Translations under genes and position numbers: made by a program
NCBI GenBank assembly: GCA_030613055.1
Contig: JAUWMR010000037.1
Location: 1 to 39,898 of the forward strand
Source: Desulfobacteraceae bacterium
GTDB lineage: Bacteria > Desulfobacterota > DSM-4660 > Desulfatiglandales > Desulfatiglandaceae
Direction of reading: 5' to 3'
Length of the DNA: 39,898 nt
Notes under the pieces: generated by a model
What the model was told of the DNA's origin: nothing
The model's database searches: none
What the model saw: only the letters and a program-made list of their open reading frames with translations
Part shown: piece after piece, positions 31,000 to 38,511 of the stretch
Position numbering within the stretch: the stretch's first letter is position 1
How the letters are laid out: the number at the start of each line of letters is the position of its first letter

Positions 31000-33075
31000 A
31001 TGGCATTCAAGATCGGCGTTGATGTGGGAGGGACCTTCACCGACTTTCTGCTTATGGATGAAAAAGGGAACTCCGATATTTTCAAGATCCTCTCTACGCC
31101 TGAGGATCCCTCCATTGCCGTAATCAAAGGCTTTGTTGATATGGCAAAGAAAATGGATATGGATTTTTCTTCCTTTCTGGGGCAGGTGGAGATTATAGTA
31201 CATGGCACGACCGTTACTACCAATGCGGTGCTGACGGGGAATGTGGCCAGGACAGGGCTCCTGACCACAAAGGGTTTCAGGGATGCGCTCCAGATGAGAA
31301 GGGGCATACGAGAGGAACTTTATAACAATAAGTATCTTCCTCCCCCGCCCATAGTGCCGAGGTACCTGAGGGTGTCGGTGGAAGAGAGGGTCGATTTCAG
31401 CGGTAAGATAGTGCGGGAGATAAACATCCATGATGTGGAGAGGGGCATTGAGCTGTTCAAGGAGCATGGGGTCGAGGCTGTGGCCATATGCTTCATGCAT
31501 TCATATGCCAACGACAAAAACGAACTGTTGGCGGCAGAGAAGATAGTTGAGCTTATGCCGGAGGCATACCTCTCTGTCTCCACAAAGACCCTGCCCCAGG
31601 TCAGGTTTTATGACCGGGTGAGCACCACGGTTCTCAATTCCGCGGTTGGCCCGATTCTTAAAAAATACCTTTCAAGGCTTATTGCCGGATTGAACGAAGA
31701 AGGATTTAAGGGAATTCTACTTATAATGCAGTCCAATGGGGGTGTAACGACACCGGAAGCGGTCATGGAATTAGCGGCCAGCACCCTGCTCTCCGGCCCT
31801 GCCGCTGCACCCATTGCAGGGATCTCCTATACCAGACTTCACGGACGCGACAGCTTTATCACCATAGATATGGGGGGAACGAGCTTTGATGCGGCGCTTA
31901 TAAAGGATTCTAATCCTGTGGTTACAACGGATGGTAAGGTGAATCGTTATGCACTGGCACTCCCCATGATGGAGATAAATACCATCGGTGCAGGGGGCGG
32001 GAGCATAGCCTGGATAGACGAGGGCGGGCTTCTCAGGATGGGGCCGGGGAGCGCAGGTGCCCGTCCCGGTCCGGTCTGCTATGGCCTTGGCGGCATAGAG
32101 CCCACATGCAGTGATGCCAATCTTATATTAGGCTACTTGAATGCTGACTATTTTGCAGGGGGAAGGATCAGGCTTGATCATTCGGGTGCAGAGAAGGCCA
32201 TTGAAGAGAAGGTGGCACGACCCCTTCATTTAAGCCTTGTGGAGGCGGCCTATGGCATGTTTCATATCATGAACGTCAATATGGCATCAGCCATTAGGGA
32301 GATCTCCGTACAGAGGGGTTATGACCCAAGAGAGTTTCTTATTGTCTGCGCCGGGGGTGCGGGACCGATACATGCGGCCATGATTGCGCGGGAGTTAGAG
32401 ATATCGAGGATATTGATACCAAAGGAGTCATCCATTTTTTGCGCTGCAGGAATGCTTCTGTCAGACTTGAAGCATGACTTTGTCAGGAGCTACCACTGCA
32501 CATTTTCAAAAGATGCGATGGATGTGTCCCGTTTTCTCTCTCTAATCCGGGAACTTGAAAGAGAGGGTGAAGAGACACTTTCGGAAGAGAATATTCCTCA
32601 GGGCCGCAGGGGCTATCTTTACTCATTGGACCTGAGATATGTGGGTCAGTATCATGAGGTTAATGTAAACGTTGACGGCGAAGATATACATGACTTTAAT
32701 GAAGAAGCGATAAAGGCCGCCTTTCATAATGCACATAACAGGCTCTATGGATATGACCTGAAAGGGGAGGGGACCGATGTGGAATTGGTCAACCTGAGGA
32801 TTACGGCTATTGGTACCACAGAGAAACCTTCTTTCAGGAAGGAAGAGTACAGGGGTAAGGACGCGATTGATTGTCTCAAAGGGAAGAGACAGGTTTTCAT
32901 ACCCTCTGAGATGGGGTTTCTATCCGTGGAGGTATATGACGGGGATAGGATGGGTTACGGCAACCATCTCAATGGTCCTGTAATCATAGAGCAGGTGAAT
33001 ACTACCATCTTTGTTCCCCCCGAATACCAGATTGAGTGTGACCAGTATGGGAGCTATCTGATGACCTTGCTGTAA
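31000..33075 (+). CDS. hyuA: Hydantoinase/oxoprolinase subunit A (HyuA)
   Basis: A 691-residue HyuA-family protein, the ATP-binding subunit of a two-part enzyme that activates and hydrolyses cyclic amides or carboxylates carbonyl compounds. The actin-like ATPase motifs are visible: FKIGVDVGGTFTDFLL at the N-terminus, VHGTTVTTNAVL, then ITIDMGGTSFDAAL in the middle and TIGAGGGSIAWID. Members include N-methylhydantoinase, 5-oxoprolinase, acetone and acetophenone carboxylases. GGAG is 7 bases before the ATG. It is followed, after a 263-base gap holding a REP pair, by hyuB and then the VOC and CoA-ligase genes, all in the same direction, suggesting one operon. Its exact substrate cannot be deduced. 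Confidence 0.9.
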   Translation: MAFKIGVDVGGTFTDFLLMDEKGNSDIFKILSTPEDPSIAVIKGFVDMAKKMDMDFSSFLGQVEIIVHGTTVTTNAVLTGNVARTGLLTTKGFRDALQMRRGIREELYNNKYLPPPPIVPRYLRVSVEERVDFSGKIVREINIHDVERGIELFKEHGVEAVAICFMHSYANDKNELLAAEKIVELMPEAYLSVSTKTLPQVRFYDRVSTTVLNSAVGPILKKYLSRLIAGLNEEGFKGILLIMQSNGGVTTPEAVMELAASTLLSGPAAAPIAGISYTRLHGRDSFITIDMGGTSFDAALIKDSNPVVTTDGKVNRYALALPMMEINTIGAGGGSIAWIDEGGLLRMGPGSAGARPGPVCYGLGGIEPTCSDANLILGYLNADYFAGGRIRLDHSGAEKAIEEKVARPLHLSLVEAAYGMFHIMNVNMASAIREISVQRGYDPREFLIVCAGGAGPIHAAMIARELEISRILIPKESSIFCAAGMLLSDLKHDFVRSYHCTFSKDAMDVSRFLSLIRELEREGEETLSEENIPQGRRGYLYSLDLRYVGQYHEVNVNVDGEDIHDFNEEAIKAAFHNAHNRLYGYDLKGEGTDVELVNLRITAIGTTEKPSFRKEEYRGKDAIDCLKGKRQVFIPSEMGFLSVEVYDGDRMGYGNHLNGPVIIEQVNTTIFVPPEYQIECDQYGSYLMTLL

Positions 33076-33206
33076 GGTATTGAGGAACAGCTTTAAATTC
33101 TGGGGTTCCGTCGTGGGTTGTATAAAAAGGGCCGGGGCGCAGCAGTCTCTTTTCAAACTATTTAGAATTAAAGGAGGTAAGTTCTCAAAAAGTTTGGGTA
33201 GGCCAA

Positions 33207-33278
33207 CTGGATTCCCGCTTTCGCGGGAATGACGATTGTCTGCAGTCGTCCGTCATTCCCGCGGAGGCGGGAATCCAG
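33207..33278. repeat. REP-type inverted pair between hyuA and hyuB
   Basis: CTGGATTCCCGC...GCGGGAATGAC and GTCATTCCCGC...GGAATCCAG form an inverted pair in the intergenic gap. It could act as a partial stop or mRNA-stability element between the two subunit genes, which otherwise must be made in equal amounts. Confidence 0.75.
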
Positions 33279-33338
33279 AGAGTTCGCTAACCTTTGATTT
33301 GCCCGTACTTATTGAGATGTTACTAAAGGAGAAAGGAA

Positions 33339-35084
33339 ATGAGCAAGAAGATTGATAAAATCTTTGCGTCTGTACTCCAGAGAAGGTTCAAATCCATAAC
33401 CGAGGAGATGGGTCTGACCCTTTTGAGGACTACAAGGTCTCCTATACTCAACGAGGCCAGGGATTTTGTCACAGGTCTCTATGATCGGAAAGGAAGGATG
33501 TTAGAGCAGACTGAATATATCCCTGTACTCGCCTTTGCCATCCAGCCTGCCTGTGAGTACATAGTGAATTATTTTGGCAGTGACGTATATCCGGGAGACG
33601 TCATACTCCACAACGATGTGTTCTCGGGAGGAAATCAGAACGCTGATGTGGCGGTTTTTAAGCCTGTATTCTACGAAGAAAAACTTGTTGCCTGGGCCGC
33701 GTGCAAGGGCCACCAGGCGGATATAGGCGGGGCCGTGGCAGGCGGTTATAACCCGGAGGCCCGGGAGGTCTGGCAGGAGGCCTTAAGGATAACGCCGGTA
33801 AAAATTTACGAGGCAGGGAAGTTCAGAAAGGATGTCTGGGACCTGATATTTGCCAACATCCGCTATGACATAGTTGAAGAGGATATCAAGGCTGAGATAG
33901 GTGGATGCGTAGTTGGTGAGAGAGGTATCACAGCCCTGTTGGAAAAATACGGCATTGAAAAATTTGATGATCACGTTGAATACCTGTTCGATATAACTGA
34001 GAAGATGGTCAGGAATGAAATCAGAGAGATTCCGGATGGTACTTACCACGGAGAGAGTTACGCGTACTACGACGGTTTCCATGAAGGCTCCAGAATGAAG
34101 ATTAACCTGGATGTAATTGTAAAAGGAGATGAGATCACCTTCGACTACACCGGTTCCGCCCCCCAGACCGAAGGGTTTGTCAATGCCCCTTTCGCAGCCA
34201 CAGGTTCGGCTGTTCTTTTGACATTTCTTATGCTCATAAATCCCGATATCCCTCACAATGACGGCATATCCAGACCAATTAATATCATAAACCCTGAGGG
34301 TTCTTTTCTTAATGCCCGGTTTCCTGCCGCTACCACCTTTGGCAACAGCCTCACAGGGCCCAATTCGGATGCTATTTTCAAGGCCTTTTCTCAGGCCCTT
34401 CCCAAAAAGGTGACGGCAGCATGGAACAGGTTTTTGGGTTTCAACCTCACAGGAAAAGATCCGAGGAAAAATCGATCCTATGTGGACATCCTGTTCCTGG
34501 CATTAAAGGGGGGCTCGGGAGGCACCTGGATGGCTGACGGCTATGATCACATCGGGCTTATTAACTGCGCCGGCGGGATACTGGCTCAAGATTACGAGAT
34601 GTTCGAGATCCATGACCCTCATTTTCTTATCAAGCATGAGTACCTTATTGATTCGGCAGGGGCAGGCAGATGGCGCGGGGGTCTGGGCGTGGAAACGGAA
34701 TTTGAGATTTATGGTGAAGATGTAACCGGAATCGCATACGGCGATGGTATTGAACAAGAGGCAAGGGCCTTCGGCCTTTTTGGTGGTAAGGAGGGGACTG
34801 TCAACAGGGTTGAACTCAAATATCCGGACGGGACCGTAAGGGTTGCAAAGTCGAAGGAGATCATCAGGGATATTCCAACGCATACTATTTTCAATGAAAA
34901 GGCGGGTGGCGGCGGTGGATATGGCGATCCATTCCAGAGGCCGGTTGATAAGGTCCTTGAGGATGTAAAAAACGAGGTGGTCTCCATTGAAAGCGCAAAA
35001 AAGGATTACGGAGTCGTGATTGATAAAACTACCTTCACTGTGTATGAAGAGGCAACAGAAATATTGAGAGGAGAAAGAAGATGA
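33339..35084 (+). CDS. hyuB: Hydantoinase/oxoprolinase subunit B (HyuB)
   Basis: A 581-residue HyuB-family protein, the partner subunit of HyuA. Typical parts are ILNEARDFVTGLYDRKGRML, VILHNDVFSGGNQNADVAVF, then ACKGHQADIGGAVAGG, DYTGSAPQTEGFVNAP and a Gly-rich end near GGGGGYGDPFQRPVDKV. Its length fits hydantoinase-type B subunits rather than the larger acetone-carboxylase alpha subunit (over 750 residues), and no gamma subunit follows, so acetone carboxylase itself is unlikely. An AAAGGAGAAAGGAA ribosome site precedes the ATG. The stop overlaps the start of the VOC gene by 4 bases (ATGA). Confidence 0.9.
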   Translation: MSKKIDKIFASVLQRRFKSITEEMGLTLLRTTRSPILNEARDFVTGLYDRKGRMLEQTEYIPVLAFAIQPACEYIVNYFGSDVYPGDVILHNDVFSGGNQNADVAVFKPVFYEEKLVAWAACKGHQADIGGAVAGGYNPEAREVWQEALRITPVKIYEAGKFRKDVWDLIFANIRYDIVEEDIKAEIGGCVVGERGITALLEKYGIEKFDDHVEYLFDITEKMVRNEIREIPDGTYHGESYAYYDGFHEGSRMKINLDVIVKGDEITFDYTGSAPQTEGFVNAPFAATGSAVLLTFLMLINPDIPHNDGISRPINIINPEGSFLNARFPAATTFGNSLTGPNSDAIFKAFSQALPKKVTAAWNRFLGFNLTGKDPRKNRSYVDILFLALKGGSGGTWMADGYDHIGLINCAGGILAQDYEMFEIHDPHFLIKHEYLIDSAGAGRWRGGLGVETEFEIYGEDVTGIAYGDGIEQEARAFGLFGGKEGTVNRVELKYPDGTVRVAKSKEIIRDIPTHTIFNEKAGGGGGYGDPFQRPVDKVLEDVKNEVVSIESAKKDYGVVIDKTTFTVYEEATEILRGERR

Positions 35085-35479
35085 ACGCTCCAACTATTGA
35101 TCACATTGGCATCATTGTCGAAGATTTAGAGCGATCAATCGACATGTTTGAGCACCTGTTTCATTTGGAATCAGCCAAAATTAAAGAAATGCCCGATGTG
35201 GGTCTGAAAATAGCCCAGCTGAATGCGGCGAATATAAGTATCGAGCTGCTTCAATATCTGGGAGAGGACGAAAGCCTTGCAAAAAAAACAATGGGTATGA
35301 AACCGGGCATCAATCATCTTTCAATAAAAGTGGGAGATATTAAAAATTCTCTGACGGCCCTGGAAGATAAAGGTCTCAATATTATGGAAGGTTTTCCCAG
35401 AGAAGGAAGCCATGGCATAGTGGCCTTTTTTGAACCAGAGACAACCCAGGGCATCCTTTTAGAAGTATGTGAGGAATAG
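35081..35479 (+). CDS. VOC-family epimerase-like protein
   Basis: A 132-residue vicinal-oxygen-chelate protein resembling methylmalonyl-CoA epimerase. The likely metal ligands are H8 (DHIGI), E55 (IELLQ), H79 (NHLS) and E128 (LLEVC), in the spacing of that family. The enzyme would epimerise a CoA thioester or a related acyl compound; the small size is standard. The gene is translationally coupled to hyuB and lies before the CoA ligase, so it probably acts on a product of this pathway. A dioxygenase-like function is less likely in an anaerobe. Confidence 0.8.
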   Translation: MNAPTIDHIGIIVEDLERSIDMFEHLFHLESAKIKEMPDVGLKIAQLNAANISIELLQYLGEDESLAKKTMGMKPGINHLSIKVGDIKNSLTALEDKGLNIMEGFPREGSHGIVAFFEPETTQGILLEVCEE

Positions 35480-35481
35480 TT

Positions 35482-35535
35482 ATTGGGTATTGGGTATTGG
35501 GTATTAGGTATTGGGTATTGGGTGTTAGGTATTGG
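35482..35535. repeat. ATTGGGT heptanucleotide tandem array
   Basis: Seven full units plus a partial unit of ATTGGGT-type repeats (two variants ATTAGGT and GTTAGGT) fill the gap between the VOC gene and the CoA ligase. Such arrays can change length by slippage. Confidence 0.85.
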
Positions 35536-35593
35536 TTTCCAGTACATTTAAAATGACCAATGACTAATGGATAGTAACAGTAAGGAGAGATAG

Positions 35594-36973
35594 ATGGCAT
35601 TTTACAAGGAAAGGAAACTCTGGAATGAGAAGATAGAGGCCATGTCGAAAGATGAGATGAGGGCACTGCAGTTGAAAAGGCTTAAGAAGCAGGTGGCCTA
35701 TAATTATAAAAATTCTCCTTTTTATAAAAATAAATTTGAGGTTGTAAGTGCAAAACCGGAGGATATCAAAAGTTTTAAGGATTTTTCAAGAATTCCCTTA
35801 ATGACAAAGGATGAGCACAGGAGGGCACAGGAAGAATCCATAGAAAAATATGGCAACCCCTATGACCTTCTGGCCTGCGCCCCAAGGGAAAAAATTATCC
35901 GTATTAATTCCACATCCGGGACTACCGGGATGCCTACCCTTTATACATTAACACAGCATGACGTGGATGTGGTCAATGAGATGCATGCGAGGAAATACTG
36001 GCGGGCAGGGATCAGACCTGGTGACGTTATGATACAGGCCCTTTCTCTGAGCATGTTTACGGGGGGCTTGCCACTTTCTCAGGGTATCCAGAATATGGGG
36101 GCATGTGTCGTACCGGTAGGAATCGAAGGGGGTACCAAGAGGGTTCTTGATTTTATAAGGTTGACCGCGCCGGTAGCTATCATTGCCACACCATCCTTTG
36201 GCCAGTACATGATAGAAAAGTGCCCCGAATTAACGGGTAAAAAGGCTGAGGACCTGGGTTTAAAATGGTTTTTCTGCGCGGGTGAGCCGGGTGGCGGAAA
36301 CCCGGAGGTTCGGAAGATGCTTGCCAATGGTTTTGGCGCAAAGGTTTTTGATCACACTGGTGGGGGCCACGCCTTTCACGGTATTTCATGTGATGAACCG
36401 CCTGAGCACTTCAGCGGCATGCATTTTGTCTCTGAAGATCACTGCCTGTTAGAACTAATAGACCCCAAGACCAAAGAGAATATAGAGATCGAACAGGGCG
36501 CCATCGGGGAGATGGTCTTCACCTTTCTTGACTGGGAAGGGGGGCCCTTTATGCGTTATGCATTAGGGGATATTCTTCAGGTGAACACCGAGCCATGCCG
36601 GTGCGGCATGCCCGGGATTACCTTTAAGATCATAGGCAGGGCGGATGATATGCTGATTATTAAAGGGGTCAACGTCTATCCGGAGGCGATCAAGACGGCT
36701 ATTTTTAAGTTCCGGCCTGAGGTAACCGGGTTATTCCGGATCATGCTGGATCGTCCGGGTCCCACGGTTACGCCCCCCTTAAAAATCAAGATTGAATATG
36801 GAGAGGGACTGCCGGAAAAGGATCTTCCCGCACTGGAAGAGAAGATGTCGTCATATTTTAAAGAGGAAGTGAGGATTGGCCCCCAGTTCGAATGGGTCCC
36901 CCCTGATACGATTCCAAGGGAAATGAAGAAGACCAAATTAATCGAGATTAGAGGTGAGAAATCCATGAAATAA
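35594..36973 (+). CDS. Phenylacetate-CoA-ligase-type adenylate-forming enzyme
   Basis: A 459-residue ligase of the PaaK family that activates a carboxylic acid to its CoA ester through an acyl-adenylate. The P-loop-like INSTSGTTGMPTLYTLT is at about 100, GEPGGGNPEVRK is the middle signature, and the C-terminal GRADDMLIIKGVNVYP holds the hinge. A four-cysteine-like element (CRCGMPG) precedes the hinge. Substrates of PaaK-like enzymes include phenylacetate and other aromatic or alkanoic acids. AAGGAGA lies 6 bases before the ATG. As the last gene of hyuA-hyuB-VOC-ligase it probably activates the acid formed by HyuAB; this is inference. Confidence 0.87.
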   Translation: MAFYKERKLWNEKIEAMSKDEMRALQLKRLKKQVAYNYKNSPFYKNKFEVVSAKPEDIKSFKDFSRIPLMTKDEHRRAQEESIEKYGNPYDLLACAPREKIIRINSTSGTTGMPTLYTLTQHDVDVVNEMHARKYWRAGIRPGDVMIQALSLSMFTGGLPLSQGIQNMGACVVPVGIEGGTKRVLDFIRLTAPVAIIATPSFGQYMIEKCPELTGKKAEDLGLKWFFCAGEPGGGNPEVRKMLANGFGAKVFDHTGGGHAFHGISCDEPPEHFSGMHFVSEDHCLLELIDPKTKENIEIEQGAIGEMVFTFLDWEGGPFMRYALGDILQVNTEPCRCGMPGITFKIIGRADDMLIIKGVNVYPEAIKTAIFKFRPEVTGLFRIMLDRPGPTVTPPLKIKIEYGEGLPEKDLPALEEKMSSYFKEEVRIGPQFEWVPPDTIPREMKKTKLIEIRGEKSMK

Positions 36974-37063
36974 TCTTGATGTGCCCTCTCCCCAAATACG
37001 TTTATTCACTTTATGTCTTTTCACGCAGTATTAAAATATGCGTAACAATATCCCTGCTTGAAA

Positions 37064-37125
37064 TTTATTTTGATTTTAAAACCATGTCCTTCCCCGCATA
37101 GCGGGATCTTCGATGGGCGTGGATT
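37064..37125. repeat. 62-bp perfect repeat, copy 2, three-way-junction fold
   Basis: Identical over 62 bases to 29595-29656. It can fold as P1 CCATGTCC (37082-37089) with GGGCGTGG (37115-37122), P2 CCCGC-ATA-GCGGG (37093-37105) and a short P3 ATC-TTC-GAT (37106-37114). In this copy a T-rich run follows at once, so it may double as a terminator for the CoA-ligase operon. Confidence 0.9.
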
Positions 37126-37182
37126 TTTTATTTTTTGGGATCGTAAGACGGATTTTGGTTGCTAAAGAGCTTTTCTTTTAGT

Positions 37183-37210
37183 TTGTTATTAACGGAAAAA
37201 CGTGTACAAT
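37183..37210 (+). promoter_or_regulatory. Sigma70-like promoter of the RND efflux operon
   Basis: TTGTTA (37183-37188) and TACAAT (37205-37210) are spaced 16 bases apart, about 60 bases before the adaptor start. The -10 is close to consensus. No operator-like palindrome was seen nearby. Confidence 0.5.
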
Positions 37211-37272
37211 CAAGTATAAATATTGAATTTTAAGCCGCTACGTATCTCAGGGCGGCGTTATGGGTTTTCTTT

Positions 37273-38511
37273 ATGAAAAAAGTTTTTGTCACCATTATTG
37301 TCCTGGCCGGGCTGGGCTTTTTAGGCTGGCAGATCTATCAAAAGGCCTCTGAATCCGGAAAAAGTTTAAAGCGCGAGTCCCGAAACGTACCCGTTGCCGT
37401 CGAGGTTGTACTCGTAAAGAAAGCCTCCATACGGGAAATGGGTAGCTTTACCGGGTCCCTGCATCCGCTCTCTGAGTGTATCATGGCACCTAAAATCTCC
37501 GGGCGGCTCGAAAAGATACTGGTCAATATCGGCGATACGGTCAAAGGCGGGCAGCTTGTGGCCGTACTGGACGACGATGAATATCGCCAGCAGGTCATCC
37601 AGGCAAAGGCGGAACTGGAGGTTGCCAAGGCCAATCTTCAGGAGAGGAAAAGCACCATAGAAAACGCAAAACGAGAGTATGAGAGGACCGTAACATTGCG
37701 GAGAAAGAAGATCGCCTCCGAATCAAAGCTCGATGCCGCAGAGTCCGAATTTAAGGCCCAGCAGGCAAAACTGAAAGTCGCTACAGCTCAGATATCTCAA
37801 AACGAGGCGGCCCTGAAGATGGCCAACATACGGCTTTCTTATGCCCAGATTCAAGTGGCTGAAAACAACAACACCGGGTACCGGGTGGTGGGGGAGCGCT
37901 TTGTGGACGAAGGAGCCATGCTGGCGCCCAACACCCCGATAGTCTCTGTTCTCGATATCGAAAAGCTCATCGCCGCCATCCATGTCATCGAACGGGACTA
38001 TCCCAAGATTCAGCCGGGGCTGGAAGCGGTCATTTCAACCGATGCATTTCCGGGTCGTACCTTTACCGGAAAGGTTATTCGAATAGCCCCCTTTTTGAAA
38101 GAAACATCCCGGGAGGCCCGGGTGGAGCTCGAAATACCAAATGCACAAAAGCTTCTGAAACCGGGGATGTTTGTACGGGTTCAGATCCAATTCAATGAGC
38201 ATAAAAACGCCACCGTGGTTCCGGTAGCCGCCCTTGTCAAGAGAAACGGCACCCAGGGGGTTTTTTTAGCCGATCTCCAGAAGCAGAAAGCCCGGTTTGT
38301 TCCTGTGACCATCGGTATCGTAAATGGCGTCCAGGCGGAGGTGCTGAATCCGCCCATCACCGGTGCGGTGGTTACCCTGGGGCATCACCTGCTGGGAGAC
38401 GGTGCTTCAATTATTCTACCAGGTAAAAAGCCGGCCGGCGGTGCCCCGAGGAAAAGCGAAAATCACGATGTCAAGCGGGGCAAAATGCCGGCGGGAGAAA
38501 AAAAATCATGA
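37273..38511 (+). CDS. RND efflux periplasmic adaptor (HlyD/AcrA family)
   Basis: A 412-residue membrane-fusion protein. An N-terminal hydrophobic segment (about 4-20) anchors or exports it. Residues about 55-90 form the first half of a lipoyl domain (PLSECIMAPKISGRLEKILV), about 90-185 a long coiled-coil hairpin rich in Ala, Lys, Glu and Gln, then the beta-barrel and membrane-proximal regions (about 220-370). It links the inner-membrane RND permease to an outer-membrane channel. The C-terminal 35 residues are Lys- and Gly-rich and probably disordered. It overlaps the permease start by 4 bases (ATGA), so both are translated together. The substrate is unknown. Confidence 0.9.
   Translation: MKKVFVTIIVLAGLGFLGWQIYQKASESGKSLKRESRNVPVAVEVVLVKKASIREMGSFTGSLHPLSECIMAPKISGRLEKILVNIGDTVKGGQLVAVLDDDEYRQQVIQAKAELEVAKANLQERKSTIENAKREYERTVTLRRKKIASESKLDAAESEFKAQQAKLKVATAQISQNEAALKMANIRLSYAQIQVAENNNTGYRVVGERFVDEGAMLAPNTPIVSVLDIEKLIAAIHVIERDYPKIQPGLEAVISTDAFPGRTFTGKVIRIAPFLKETSREARVELEIPNAQKLLKPGMFVRVQIQFNEHKNATVVPVAALVKRNGTQGVFLADLQKQKARFVPVTIGIVNGVQAEVLNPPITGAVVTLGHHLLGDGASIILPGKKPAGGAPRKSENHDVKRGKMPAGEKKS

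Larger units (their letters stand above)
36974..37272. other. Spacer with 62-bp repeat and promoter
   Basis: Just under 300 bases between the CoA ligase and the RND adaptor gene. Copy 2 of the 62-bp repeat lies at 37064-37125, followed by a T-rich run, then the promoter at 37183-37210. No gene. Confidence 0.6.

Noticed and set aside
31000-35084. Acetone carboxylase
   Set aside because: HyuB is about 200 residues too short for the alpha subunit and there is no gamma subunit gene; hydantoinase-type HyuAB fits better.
35482-35535. CRISPR-like array
   Set aside because: The period is 7 bases with no spacers; it is a simple tandem repeat.
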